This document shows, in pieces, positions 9,901 through 18,355 of a DNA stretch of 64,000 nt. The notes under the pieces were generated by a model. The model was not told where the DNA came from and did no database searches. It was given only the letters and a program-made list of their open reading frames with translations. Each line of letters begins with the position of its first letter. Position 1 is the first letter of the stretch. The stretch is from JBGTFE01 sp049799955 (GTDB lineage Bacteria; Acidobacteriota; Blastocatellia; Pyrinomonadales; Pyrinomonadaceae). The translations under genes were made by a program, and so were the position numbers. The stretch lies in assembly GCA_049799955.1 (NCBI GenBank), contig JBARIW010000131.1:8267-72266 (forward strand), read 5' to 3'.

Positions 9901-12900
9901 CTTCTTCCTGCTCGACGGTGCGTTTCGGCGGCTCTTTTCCGCCCGCAACCCAGACCGTAATCTGCGTTTCGTTAAAGCGTTCTTTTTCATCCATCACACG
10001 CGCCGTAATCGTATAACGCCCGCCTTGTTTTGCCGGAAAAACGCATTTTTGCGCATCGTTTGCCGATTTAATATCGCAATTCTGCTCGTCCAGAATTTCT
10101 TCCTTCCACGCGCCTTTATCAAATCGCCAATCTTTCAAAACGGCTTTGATTTCGACATCCTGATTGGCAATTAATTTTCCGTCGATGTCGGAAACAATCG
10201 ATTCGACATTGATGTTTTCGCCTTTGTTGACGAAATAGCGCGGAATTTTCAGCCCGACATAAAGCGACGACGGATGAACGAGCAAATTCGTATTGCTCGC
10301 CCATGTTTGACGATTTACATCCTGCACCGAAGCATTGGCTGAAATCGCGTAAGGTCTTGGCGGATTGACCGATTCGAAATCGATTTTCAAAACGTGCTTT
10401 CCGCCCGCGTCCGTTATGCCTTTGAAAGTTTGAACCGACGAATTTCCCTGATTTTCGTAATCGTTATAATATCTCCACCACGGAACCCACGTTCCGAACG
10501 TGAAATCTCCGCGATTCGGCGGCGTGTAATTGGTCGGCGTGGCGCGGACAATCCAGTTCACATCGGCGTTCGCAAGCCCGCCGCCCGCGTAATATTTGGC
10601 TTCGACCGCGACGTTTGCCGATTCTTTGACGAAATACGGCGCTTCCGTCTCGTTTTTCGCCGTAACTTCAAATTCAGGACGGCGAAATTCCTGAATCTGG
10701 AAATTGTGCGAAAAGCTGCTGCCCAAAATACCGATGGCGGAATAAATATCGATGCGCCCGTAGCCGAGATTGGCGTTGTCGGGAATTTTAAATTTGAAAT
10801 CGAACGCGCCGAAAGCGTTCAGCGTCGCCTCGCCTTTGGCAATCTCGTTATTTTGCGGGTCTTTGACCGAAAAAGTTATATTTTTCGCAACGTCGCCCAA
10901 GCCCTCAATATCGCCGAATTTTCCGGCTTGATAAATACGAATATAGCCTTTGACGGAAACTTCTTCCTTCGGGCGATACATTCCGCGGTCGTCGAAAACA
11001 AACCAGCGCAAAGTATCGCTCGGGTTTGATTTTGTCCAGCTTCCGTAATCCTGCCAGTAATAATCGGTGTTTTCCGGCAGAAACGCTACATCTTTGCCTT
11101 TCCGCGCAATCAAAAGATTCGGCTTTTTCGCCTGATTTTCGGGCAGAGGCAGACGCAAAATCCCGTTGTCGGTCGTTTTATTTGTCTGCGCTTCATTGAT
11201 AACTTCCGCTTCTGAAACGTCGCCGTTTTCTTGGGTCGTTTCGGTTTCCTTAAACGAATCGTCCGAGCTTCCGAAGCTCGTCAGCCATTTCCAGACGCTC
11301 GAAAACGTGCCTTCGCTTTCCTTTTCCGCATTCTCGCTGACGACTTTCGTGCCGTTCGGATAAATCGAAAGCTCGACGCCCGAAAGCGGTTTTCCGGTTT
11401 TCAAATCGGTCGCAAAACCGACAAGTTCCTGATTATCGACAAACGCGTCCAAACCGATTTGCGTCGCCTGCGCCCACGTGTAAATCATCGTACGGTCGTA
11501 CTTATCGCGTCTGATGGTCGGTTCGATGTCAACAATCACGCTTCCGAAACCGCTCGGCAAAGCTTCGGTCAAATCAATGCGCGTTTCGACCATCTCGTCG
11601 GGTTTTCTTTCAATATTAACGATTTTGTCAGAAATCAACCTGCCCGGTTTCGCCGGTTTTTTCGTGTCGTCGTCGTAATTTACGTATTGCAGATATTTTT
11701 GAAACTGCGAAAAATCCTGCGGCTGGACGGCGTAAACCCGAACCTTTACCGAAGGCATATTGGTCGAATAAATCGAATAACTCAGCTTTGCCGTCGGGTC
11801 TAAAACCGTAAAAGCTCCGCCCTGCGCGTAAAGATTCGCGTCTGCCGAGCCGACTTTTATTGTTGCCGTCGCGGGCTGTCCGAGCGTTTGCCCGAAAGTG
11901 TCTTTAATCGCACCGTCAACCGTAATTTTGTAAGTCGTGCGTCCTTTTTTGTAGCCTTGAACGTAGATGTAGTTTCCCGAAGGATAAATGTTTACGTTTT
12001 CAATCGCAGGCTCGATTTTCACCATTTCTTTGGCGAATTTGGAAGCGTCAATCGGATTGTTAAATTCGAGATACCACTGGTCGAACGGCGAGCATTTCGG
12101 ATTTCCTTCGTAACTGCAAATAGCTTTGCCGAATTTGAACGCGCTGAAAGTTTGAAAGCCGAAACCTTGCGCCGCCGTCGTCGTCAAAGGTCCTTCCGCC
12201 GAAGCGGTTCCCTTTTCGACCGTAACCGAAATTCCGGAAGCGGCGGGCAAAGCGTTTTCCGTCAAACCATCTGAGTTTATAGCGCGAAACGCGAGCCAGC
12301 GTCCCGGCTGCGCCTGTTTCGCGTAATAGGAAATGCTGCCGTCAGCGTCGATTTCAGCTTGCGTGGCGAGACGAATCGGAAGCTTTTTGCCCGCGCCCGT
12401 AACGCTGATTGTTTTCAGAACCTGCTCGGGATTTATCTGCTGGTCAAAGGAAATATACATCAGCGCGTCGCGCCGCGTTATCTGGCTCTGCGGAATCATC
12501 GTTTCGACTTTCGGCGGCGGCGTTGTAAACGTCCAGACAAAATCTTTCTGCAAAGTTTGTCCGGTCGCGGATTTTGTTCCGGCGGGAACGCGCGCGGTAA
12601 ATTTCGTCGCCATCGGGAAACGCTTCGTCGTGTCGAACATCAGAGTTTTCGTGCCGAGCCAGCGCCATTTGCCTTCGACGGCGGGCGAGAGCTCGACCGG
12701 AACGTATTTTGCCGCTTCTTCCTGCGATGTTACGGCGACCATCGGCTGTGAAAACGTCAGCGTCAAATCGGGCGCGAGCTTTACCTCGCCTTCGGGCGAA
12801 AAGCGCACGACTTCCAGTTTTTGTTTGCTCGTGTCGTAGTTTGGCAGATTTCTCTGCTCGTCGGACGGAAATTTGACCGGAATTTTATTGCCGGTTTTCG

Positions 12901-13219
12901 GCGCGGGCAGAGTGCCGATGCGCTTGGCAAAATCGGTCTGGTCGTCTTCATCAACCTTAATCGGCGGAATGCGTTTCAGAAGATTTCCTGTTTCGCTTTC
13001 GGAGAGAGCGTCGCCGCTTGCGGGCGGAGTTTTTTCGCGCGTTTCCGCGCCTTCGACGCCTTCCGAGAGGCGAAACTGCAATCCGTTCGGTAAATCAATA
13101 TTCATATTCGTCTTCACGGTTTTTCCGGTCGTCTTTTGCGCGTTCGTCCGCATCACGAGCGGCGAAAACATCGCGGTATAAATGACACAAATCAACAAAA
13201 AAGAAATCGTTTTTCGCAT
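6935..13219 (-). CDS. Bacterial alpha-2-macroglobulin family protein with thioester
   Basis: This 2094-residue exported protease-trap homolog starts with a signal peptide (MRKTISFLLICVIYTAMF...). The ATG at 13219 is chosen over one 87 nt upstream because it sits directly before the signal peptide and has an AGAGGA site. A bacterial Ig-like/MG1-type domain containing LTFSQPMV is followed by MG2-type and bait-region segments; the middle has the MG10-like SxxPxDxN signatures less clearly. A thioester motif CSEQ is present at 1588-1591 inside an alpha-helical thioester domain (about 1540-1830). The family traps proteases by covalent attachment. Known relatives such as YfhM are about 1650 aa and often neighbour pbpC; this one is longer and no penicillin-binding protein is nearby. 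It contains a PVMMDMMSKDE segment that could be the bait loop (inference). Confidence 0.88.
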   Translation of the reverse strand: MRKTISFLLICVIYTAMFSPLVMRTNAQKTTGKTVKTNMNIDLPNGLQFRLSEGVEGAETREKTPPASGDALSESETGNLLKRIPPIKVDEDDQTDFAKRIGTLPAPKTGNKIPVKFPSDEQRNLPNYDTSKQKLEVVRFSPEGEVKLAPDLTLTFSQPMVAVTSQEEAAKYVPVELSPAVEGKWRWLGTKTLMFDTTKRFPMATKFTARVPAGTKSATGQTLQKDFVWTFTTPPPKVETMIPQSQITRRDALMYISFDQQINPEQVLKTISVTGAGKKLPIRLATQAEIDADGSISYYAKQAQPGRWLAFRAINSDGLTENALPAASGISVTVEKGTASAEGPLTTTAAQGFGFQTFSAFKFGKAICSYEGNPKCSPFDQWYLEFNNPIDASKFAKEMVKIEPAIENVNIYPSGNYIYVQGYKKGRTTYKITVDGAIKDTFGQTLGQPATATIKVGSADANLYAQGGAFTVLDPTAKLSYSIYSTNMPSVKVRVYAVQPQDFSQFQKYLQYVNYDDDTKKPAKPGRLISDKIVNIERKPDEMVETRIDLTEALPSGFGSVIVDIEPTIRRDKYDRTMIYTWAQATQIGLDAFVDNQELVGFATDLKTGKPLSGVELSIYPNGTKVVSENAEKESEGTFSSVWKWLTSFGSSDDSFKETETTQENGDVSEAEVINEAQTNKTTDNGILRLPLPENQAKKPNLLIARKGKDVAFLPENTDYYWQDYGSWTKSNPSDTLRWFVFDDRGMYRPKEEVSVKGYIRIYQAGKFGDIEGLGDVAKNITFSVKDPQNNEIAKGEATLNAFGAFDFKFKIPDNANLGYGRIDIYSAIGILGSSFSHNFQIQEFRRPEFEVTAKNETEAPYFVKESANVAVEAKYYAGGGLANADVNWIVRATPTNYTPPNRGDFTFGTWVPWWRYYNDYENQGNSSVQTFKGITDAGGKHVLKIDFESVNPPRPYAISANASVQDVNRQTWASNTNLLVHPSSLYVGLKIPRYFVNKGENINVESIVSDIDGKLIANQDVEIKAVLKDWRFDKGAWKEEILDEQNCDIKSANDAQKCVFPAKQGGRYTITARVMDEKERFNETQITVWVAGGKEPPKRTVEQEEAQLIPNKKEYAPGDVAEILVMSPFPNAEGVLTLRRDGIVKTERFTIKESSIILKIPLEEKFLPNIYAQVDLVGSAARTNDAGEVDEKVARRPAFATGQLNLSISTASRELSVSAEPQEKTLAPGGETKVAVEVKDKNGEPVANTEIAVVVVDESVLALSRYDIANPLGYFYTARGTGVRDFHLRKDILLGNQKDIKPQEADKTKEVMAEYGAVSGGVLSKPSAQANRAAKSANAPVMMDMMSKDERKRDEDDRPSDANTPINLRQNFDALAYFAPSVKTDSNGKAMVTVKLPDNLTRYRITAVSVDNGKRFGKGESNITAKQPLMVRPSAPRFMNFGDKIELPVVVQNQTDKDMTVDVAVRATNAELTGEKGKRVVIKANDRAELRFPVSAMKAGTARFQIAVNSGNFSDASEISLPVWTPATTEAFATYGTTDQNGAIFQPVQTPGDVFPQFGGLEVTTSSTQLQELTDAFIYLYRYKFECSEQISSRMISIAALRDVLSAFKAEEMPTAEQLKATFAKDVAILKSRQREDGSFGLWKRDRERYEYPFLTVHVAHALALAKQKGYNVPDEMLNKTKPYLKNVESHFDEWHRQSPQVRWTISAYALYIRDMMGDKDAAKAKKLLAEAGVEKMPFEALGWILSVLADDKNSAAEVETIKRFLMNRTTETAATANFVTDYGDAQWLIMYSNRRADGVLLEALIKSDKDNDLIPKLVRGLLDHRTKGAWSNTQENVFILLALDKYFNAFEKVTPDFVTKIWLGGTYAGEQIFKGRSIDSNFLSIPMSYLVEQNGASNLILDKQGAGRLYYRIGMKYAPKNLKLAPADYGFEVLRKYEAVDNADDVKQNSDGSWTIKSGARVRVRLTMVAQARRYHVALVDNLPAGLEILNPGLAVTEAIPGDTQNTSVIEYGSKSYGYGYWWWRQYWFEHQNFRDERAEAFASLLWEGAYNYSYVTRATTPGEFVVPPAKAEEMYHPETFGRSGTDFVKVE

Positions 13220-13598
13220 AAATTTTCCTCTGACTAAACTCGTCGGGCGCGAGCCGGGGAAAGTTGGGTTTCCGCGCCAATATCTTATCTTAAATTCTAT
13301 TTTCAAACTAGCTTCGTAAAACTCGCCGTCGTTTTCTGAACGCGAGGCGGCGGAAAAACTTGCAGAATTATCAAAAGGAAATATTGACAGGAAAGTTTTT
13401 CAGGCGTATTTTCGCAGTATAAGAAATGTTTGCCGGTAAAGCGCGAATAGCCAAAAAACCGTTTGTGATTTACTATTCAATAATTCGATTTTCCTGTTAT
13501 ACTTATAAGGGAAAATGCAACTTTGGAGAATATTTAGTCGTTAAGAAAATTGGCAAAGTTCTTTTATTAGCAAATTTATAGGAGTTTGATATTAAACA
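13220..13598. promoter_or_regulatory. Divergent promoter region between alpha-2-macroglobulin and pspA
   Basis: These 379 nt hold no convincing gene. The region must carry both divergent promoters. On the plus strand TATACT at 13498-13503 is a plausible -10 for pspA, with only a weak -35 (ATTCAA) upstream. I could not find the GG-N10-GC signature of a sigma-54 promoter that drives psp in enterobacteria. Confidence 0.4.
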
Positions 13599-14384
13599 AT
13601 GGGATTGTGGGCAAGAATTACCAGAATATTTCGCGCATCGACGGGCGCGGCTTTAGACAAGATAGAAAATCCTGAACTCGTTCTTCAACAAACGATTCGT
13701 GAGATGCGTGAGCGCGTTCCTGATTTAAATAATTCGGTTACTCAAGTAATGGCAACCGAGCGTTTATTAGCTAAAAGCAAAGAAAAATTAGCGGAAGAGG
13801 TTGTATCTTTAGACTCGAAAATCAAGGCTTCAGTTAAAATGGGGCGCGATGATATTGCCACCTCTTATATCGGTCAGCTTCAGCAAAAACAACTTGAGCT
13901 TCAAAAAACATCTGTCCAACTTGAGCAGGCTGGAATTGCTTCTAAACAGGCTTTAAAAATGCGCGACAATTATATTTTGAATATGAACAAGCGCTCAGAG
14001 GAAGCGATGCAGCTTATCAGCGCGTCGAAACAAGCCAAATTACAGGAACAGCTCGCGCAGACGATGGAAACCTTCAACATCGGCGACGATTCCTCGACGT
14101 TTACCGAAATGCGCGAAAAAATCGACCGCCGCGTTGCCGCCGCCGAAGCCAAACTTCAGCTCGGAACTTCGTCGGTTGACAACCAGATGCAGGACATCGA
14201 GCGCGAAGCGATGGACATTCAGCTTCAGGACAAGCTGCTCGAATACAAACAGCAGATGGGCTTGCTGGGCGCGGGCGGAAACAACGCGGGCAAGCAGATT
14301 TCGTCCGGCTCAGGCGCGCCGAACGAAGAAGTTCTCGACCAGGTTTTGCTAAACGAGACAAACGAAAACAATCAGCAGAAATAA
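13599..14384 (+). CDS. pspA: Phage shock protein A (PspA/IM30 family)
   Basis: The 261-residue protein begins MGLWARITRIFRASTGAALDK, the typical amphipathic N-terminal helix of PspA/Vipp1, followed by ENPELVLQQTIREM and a long coiled coil to about residue 210. PspA proteins bind stressed inner membranes and form ESCRT-III-like assemblies. The C-terminal 40 residues are Gly/Ser/Asn-rich (GAGGNNAGKQISSGSGAP), a flexible tail. A TAGGAG site lies 13 nt before the ATG, rather far. The next gene follows after 48 nt and encodes a coiled-coil membrane protein that is probably a functional partner. No pspF, pspB or pspC is present. Confidence 0.9.
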   Translation: MGLWARITRIFRASTGAALDKIENPELVLQQTIREMRERVPDLNNSVTQVMATERLLAKSKEKLAEEVVSLDSKIKASVKMGRDDIATSYIGQLQQKQLELQKTSVQLEQAGIASKQALKMRDNYILNMNKRSEEAMQLISASKQAKLQEQLAQTMETFNIGDDSSTFTEMREKIDRRVAAAEAKLQLGTSSVDNQMQDIEREAMDIQLQDKLLEYKQQMGLLGAGGNNAGKQISSGSGAPNEEVLDQVLLNETNENNQQK

Positions 14385-14432
14385 AAAATCGGCGGCGAAA
14401 CCAAAAGCGCGAAATTGCATCTAGTGTAAGTT

Positions 14433-15281
14433 ATGGCAGATTTAGCAAAATACCAACAGGAATTTCAAAGATTTAACACAAAATACGTCAAAGAAGCCGT
14501 CAAAGAGCCAATCAATTTTTGGGGCTTGGCAGGCTTTGCCGTCGCCGCCGCTTACACAGGCAGTTTTATTCCTCTGCTCGTCGCGCTTTTTTGCGAACTC
14601 GTCTATGTCGTTTTTTTGCCGATGGTTCCGTCTTATCGCCAACTGGTCAATCGCCGCGAAAACGCGCGTCTGCGCGCTCTGAATAAAGCCACGCGCGAAA
14701 AAATGATTAAATTGTTTACGCCGCGCGAGCGCGAAGCCGTCGAATATCTTCGCTGGCAGAAAGATAAAATTCAGGAAAATTATCACAAATTCACCGGCGC
14801 GCGCGAGCTTCCGACAAATCTTAGCTCGCTCGACCAGCGTTGGGAAGATTTCGTTGACCTTCTCGACGTTTATCGCCGCCGCAAACAGCATCTGAAATCG
14901 ATTAATCGCCAAGCGGTTCACAATCAACTGAGCCAGGCTTTCCGCGCGATGGAATCTTCGCCGGACGAGCGTACAAAGCGCATTCAGCAAACGAACGTCG
15001 AGATTCTCAAACGCCGTATCGCTTCGTTCGATGAACTCGAAAAGAGCGTCAAACTTGTCGAAGGACAGCTCCAGTCAATAGAAAACTTCTTCGGCTATCT
15101 GAACGACGAAATCGTAACAATGTCCACGCCCGAAAAATTCTCTCTGCTCGATTTCGAACAGCTTTCCGATTCGATTGCGATGACCAAACAAATGCTCGAC
15201 GCGACTGCCGACGCGATGGGCGCGCTCGATTCGCACAATCGCACGATGGGAAATTACGAGCTTTTGCCGAATAATCAGTAG
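14433..15281 (+). CDS. Coiled-coil membrane protein downstream of pspA
   Basis: This 282-residue protein is of no family I can name. Two closely spaced transmembrane segments lie at about 27-45 and 46-65 (GLAGFAVAAAYTGSFIPLLV and a second hydrophobic stretch), leaving the remaining 215 residues, largely helical and charged, on one side. The region 170-245 has heptad character (RRIASFDELEKSVKLVEGQL). Its place 48 nt after pspA in the same orientation suggests a membrane anchor or docking protein for PspA, in the way PspB/C serve in other bacteria; this is inference from position only. The TA pair follows two bases after its stop. Confidence 0.75.
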   Translation: MADLAKYQQEFQRFNTKYVKEAVKEPINFWGLAGFAVAAAYTGSFIPLLVALFCELVYVVFLPMVPSYRQLVNRRENARLRALNKATREKMIKLFTPREREAVEYLRWQKDKIQENYHKFTGARELPTNLSSLDQRWEDFVDLLDVYRRRKQHLKSINRQAVHNQLSQAFRAMESSPDERTKRIQQTNVEILKRRIASFDELEKSVKLVEGQLQSIENFFGYLNDEIVTMSTPEKFSLLDFEQLSDSIAMTKQMLDATADAMGALDSHNRTMGNYELLPNNQ

Positions 15282-15283
15282 AA

Positions 15284-15523
15284 ATGCAAAACGCAGGCTT
15301 AATCGAGAAAATACAGAATCTTCCGCCCGAAACTATCAGCGAGGTGGAAGATTTTGTCGATTTTCTGACTGAAAAGAAAAACCGTCATAATTCTGCAAAC
15401 GGAAGCGTAAACTTACGCGAACGCGGAATAAGCGAGGAAGAAGCTGCCGAACAACGCGCTATGCTTTCATCTTTTGCCGAGGACTGGGAAAATCCAGAGA
15501 TGGAAGTTTATGACAAATTATAA
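15284..15523 (+). CDS. Antitoxin-like small protein (DUF2281-type)
   Basis: The 79-residue acidic protein begins MQNAGLIEKIQNLPPETISEVEDFVDFL, the pattern of DUF2281/VapB-like antitoxins (a helix with LPxExxxEVxDFVxFL). The C-terminal half (SEEEAAEQRAMLSSFAEDWENPEMEVYD) is acidic and probably wraps the toxin. Its last 14 nt overlap the start of the toxin gene. It starts two bases after the preceding stop, so it may be transcribed with pspA as well as from its own promoter. Confidence 0.75.
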   Translation: MQNAGLIEKIQNLPPETISEVEDFVDFLTEKKNRHNSANGSVNLRERGISEEEAAEQRAMLSSFAEDWENPEMEVYDKL

Positions 15524-15878
15524 GCATGGCGATATTGTTCTGGTCTTATTTCCCGACTCAAATCTGCAAACAGCTAAAAAACGTCCCGCTCTTATAATTC
15601 AAGCCGACAATCTACAAACAGGTTTGCCGCAAGTAATTGTCGCAATGATTACAAGCAATATGAAACGCGCCGGACATCCGAGCCGCGTAACTATCTTGCT
15701 TAATTCATTTGAAGAAAATCGGAGCGGACTGCAATCCGATTCGGTTATCGTTACGGATAATCTCGCCACCGTTCAGGAAAAATTTATTTATAAAGTCATC
15801 GGAAATTTGTCGGCAATCGATAAAGCTAACGCCAAATCTGCTCTGGCACACACTTTCGGGTTAAATCCTGTTGAATAA
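15510..15878 (+). CDS. MazF/PemK-type endoribonuclease toxin
   Basis: The 122-residue protein has MazF/PemK hallmarks: GDIVLVLFPDSN near the N-terminus, KKRPALIIQADN (the conserved RPxLVV-type strand), a mid-protein IVAMITSN, and LATVQEKFIYKVIGNLS near the end. Such proteins cleave mRNA when released from the antitoxin. The ATG at 15510 is chosen because the fold begins there; an upstream in-frame ATG (15474) lies inside the antitoxin. It overlaps the antitoxin by 14 nt, which fits a translationally coupled type II pair. Confidence 0.82.
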   Translation: MTNYKHGDIVLVLFPDSNLQTAKKRPALIIQADNLQTGLPQVIVAMITSNMKRAGHPSRVTILLNSFEENRSGLQSDSVIVTDNLATVQEKFIYKVIGNLSAIDKANAKSALAHTFGLNPVE

Positions 15879-15996
15879 TTTCTTCTCTTGTCTTGCCACA
15901 TTTTTCCCAATCAATTAAAATTAACGATTTCAGACTATTCTGAAAACGAAGCTATCATTATCAACATTTATTTAAGTAGAGGTATTTAACAAAATT

Positions 15997-17022
15997 ATGA
16001 AACGAGTAGGTATTTTAGTCGGGCGCGAACAGACGTTTCCCGAATCAATAATCAACAGCATTAACGAGAAAGGCAACGGCGAAATCGTCGCCGAAATGGT
16101 CAAAATCGGCGGCATTCGTCTGGACGAGCCGAAACGCTACGATTTAATCATCGACCGCATTTCGCACGAAGTTCCCTATTACCGCGCGACCTTAAAGCGT
16201 TTTGCGCTCGAAGGCACATACATCGTCAACAACCCGTTCTGGTGGGCGGCTGACGACAAATTTTTCAACTATTGTCTCGCCGCAAAGCTCGGCGTGGCGA
16301 TTCCGAAAACGGTTCTGCTGCCGCAGGAAAAATATATTCCCGATGTAACCAGCGAATCTTTGCGCAATCTCGAATTTCCGATTGACTGGCAGGGCGTTAT
16401 CGATTACGTCGGCTTCCCCGCTTTCCTCAAACCGTTCGACGGCGGCGGCTGGAAAAACGTGTCGAAAGTTAATTCGCTCGAAGAACTCTGGCAGGAATAC
16501 AACAAATCCGGCACGCTCTGCATGACCTTGCAGGAAGGCATCGAGTTCGACCAGTTCGTTCGCTGCTACTGCGTCGGGCAGGAAAAAGTTTTGATTATGC
16601 CGTATGACCCGTCGAAACCGTATCTTTCGGGAATGCAGTATGTTAACGTCGAAGATTATCTCTCGCCCGAACTCCACGCGCGAGTCGAAGCGGATGTTCG
16701 CACAATCTGCAAAGCGTTAGGCTACGATTTAAACACGGTCGAATTCGCCATCAAAGACGGCATTCCCTACGCCATCGACTTTATGAACCCCGCGCCCGAC
16801 GCCGAACTTGCATCGGTCGGCGAATACAACCACAAATGGATTGTCGATGCGATGACCGAATTCGTATTTGAAAAACTCAGCGGCGAACCCGTCCAACCCG
16901 AACTCCGCTGGACGGCAATGCTCAATCCCGAATCGACCAAGAAAAAAGCGACCGCAAAAGCAAAAACCGCAAAGCCCGCCGAAAAGAAAACTCAGTCTAA
17001 AAAAGCTTCAAGCGGCGAATAA
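15997..17022 (+). CDS. ATP-grasp family ligase-like protein
   Basis: The 341-residue protein has an N-terminal pre-ATP-grasp domain (KRVGILVGREQTFP), then an ATP-grasp fold: FPAFLKPFDGGGWKNVSKV with the ATP-binding Lys, a QEGIEFDQFVRCY hinge, and an acidic metal site region ending YAIDFMNPAPDAE, which includes the metal-binding Asp and Asn. ATP-grasp enzymes join a carboxylate to an amine or thiol via an acyl phosphate; the substrate here is unknown. The last 30 residues are Lys/Ala-rich (a histone-like tail), which is unusual for the fold and suggests nucleic-acid or polyanion binding. It stands alone and ends in a clear terminator. Confidence 0.8.
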   Translation: MKRVGILVGREQTFPESIINSINEKGNGEIVAEMVKIGGIRLDEPKRYDLIIDRISHEVPYYRATLKRFALEGTYIVNNPFWWAADDKFFNYCLAAKLGVAIPKTVLLPQEKYIPDVTSESLRNLEFPIDWQGVIDYVGFPAFLKPFDGGGWKNVSKVNSLEELWQEYNKSGTLCMTLQEGIEFDQFVRCYCVGQEKVLIMPYDPSKPYLSGMQYVNVEDYLSPELHARVEADVRTICKALGYDLNTVEFAIKDGIPYAIDFMNPAPDAELASVGEYNHKWIVDAMTEFVFEKLSGEPVQPELRWTAMLNPESTKKKATAKAKTAKPAEKKTQSKKASSGE

Positions 17023-17044
17023 AACAAAAGATAAATAAAATGGG

Positions 17045-17075
17045 AAGGCAGGCGCAAAACCTGCCTTTATTTTTT
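17045..17075 (+). terminator. Rho-independent terminator after the ATP-grasp gene
   Basis: AAGGCAGG (17045-17052) and CCTGCCTT (17060-17067) pair around CGCAAAA and are followed by TATTTTTT. It separates the ATP-grasp gene from the DnaJ-C/TIR gene. Confidence 0.88.
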
Positions 17076-17202
17076 GGTTAAAGTTTTACAAATCAACGAA
17101 AGATCGATAACAGAGTGAAGCTAATAGTACTGTTACCAATTTTTGTCAGGTTAAATAAATTCTGCTATCTTTATTCAGTTATTGCGACAGAATCAACAAC
17201 AT

Positions 17203-18243
17203 ATGGCAGATAAAACAAATCGAGGGGCAGATCTTAGTTATGATTTAGAAATAACCTTGGAAGAAGCCGCGACCGGACACGAAACTCTAATTGAGTTTTC
17301 GCGCCCTCTTAATTGTAAGCAATGTGACGGCAACGGTCACGTATCGGCAATTCACAAATTCCCTAAATCAAAATGTCAAGCTTGTGTAGGCAAAGGGCAA
17401 ATTATGCAGGAAACTAAGATTGAAGTAAAAATTCCTGCCGGTGTCGAGACGGGTAGTAGATTACGCATTAACGGAATGGGTGAAGGAGGCAGTCACAGAG
17501 AGACTGGAGACTTTTTTATTGTTTTACACATTGCCGAACATGAGTTTTTTGAGCGGCAAGGCGCTAATCTTTATAGGGGAGTGTTTGCCACCAGTGAGCA
17601 ACTCATTAATGGTGCGGAAATTGATATTCCGACGCTCATAGACGGAAAGCAAATACTCAAACTTCCGCCTATGACTGAAACAGGCACTGTTTTCCGTATC
17701 AAGGGGAAAGGTATGCCTATACTTGCAAGTAAAGAGAGAGGCGATTTATTTGTTGCTGTTACCTGGTCAGCATCTGTTTTTGTCCAATCTAATAAGGATG
17801 TCAATATGAAAAATAAACAGGATGAATCGAAACCCAAATTACGGGTTTTTCTTTGTCATTCGTCCAATGACAAACCAGCGGTGCGCACCCTTTACCATCG
17901 TTTAATTGCTGATGGAATAATTCCATGGCTCGACGAAGAAGATTTGTTGCCCGGACAAAGATGGGAGACTGAGATTCCGAAGGCTGTGAGAAACTCTGAC
18001 ATAGTAGTTGTATGTCTTTCGCAAGGGTCAATAAATAAACAAGGTTATCTTCAAAGGGAAATTAGATATGCTTTAGATGCGGCTCAAGAGCAGCCGGAAG
18101 ACATTATATACCTGATTCCACTTAAATTCGAAGAATGTGAAATTCCTGAACATTTGCGCGGTTGGCAATGGGTAAATTTCTTTGAAGAAAGAGGATACGA
18201 AAGATTAATGATGGCTTTGAGAAGGCGAGAAAATTGTCTTTGA
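17203..18243 (+). CDS. DnaJ C-terminal domain fused to TIR domain, no J domain
   Basis: The N-terminal half (about 10-205) is a DnaJ substrate-binding region: GADLSYDLEITLEEAATG, then CKQCDGNG and CQACVGKG, KIPAGVETGSRLRINGMGEGG, and a second beta-sandwich ending RGDLFVAV. Only two of the four zinc motifs remain; they look like motifs 1 and 4, which in DnaJ form one zinc site together. There is no J domain (no HPD) and none upstream. After a Lys-rich linker, residues about 212-340 are a bacterial TIR domain (RVFLCHSSNDK, WLDEEDLLPGQ, VVVCLSQGS, then a QREIRYAL helix whose Glu, about residue 286 from this start, is the candidate catalytic acid for NAD+ cleavage). The ATG at 17203 is preferred to an upstream TTG. 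TIR domains in bacteria act mainly in anti-phage defence; here a chaperone-like head may sense misfolded or viral protein (inference). No effector neighbour is seen. Confidence 0.88.
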   Translation: MADKTNRGADLSYDLEITLEEAATGHETLIEFSRPLNCKQCDGNGHVSAIHKFPKSKCQACVGKGQIMQETKIEVKIPAGVETGSRLRINGMGEGGSHRETGDFFIVLHIAEHEFFERQGANLYRGVFATSEQLINGAEIDIPTLIDGKQILKLPPMTETGTVFRIKGKGMPILASKERGDLFVAVTWSASVFVQSNKDVNMKNKQDESKPKLRVFLCHSSNDKPAVRTLYHRLIADGIIPWLDEEDLLPGQRWETEIPKAVRNSDIVVVCLSQGSINKQGYLQREIRYALDAAQEQPEDIIYLIPLKFEECEIPEHLRGWQWVNFFEERGYERLMMALRRRENCL

Positions 18244-18355
18244 ATGTTTTATATTTTAATAGGCAAGGGGACTAGACCATAATCCTCAGATAAAACGATG
18301 ATTTCACAGGCAGAAGTGAGAAGATATTGACTAGTGATTCAACACTATCAACTAT

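Noticed and set aside
13520..13598. Sigma-54 promoter before pspA (TTGGCA at about 13549)
   Set aside because: The GC of the -12 element is not at the required 10-nt spacing from GG.
17161..17202. J domain lost just upstream of the DnaJ-C/TIR gene
   Set aside because: The 180 nt upstream contain a terminator and non-coding sequence; no HPD-containing frame is present.
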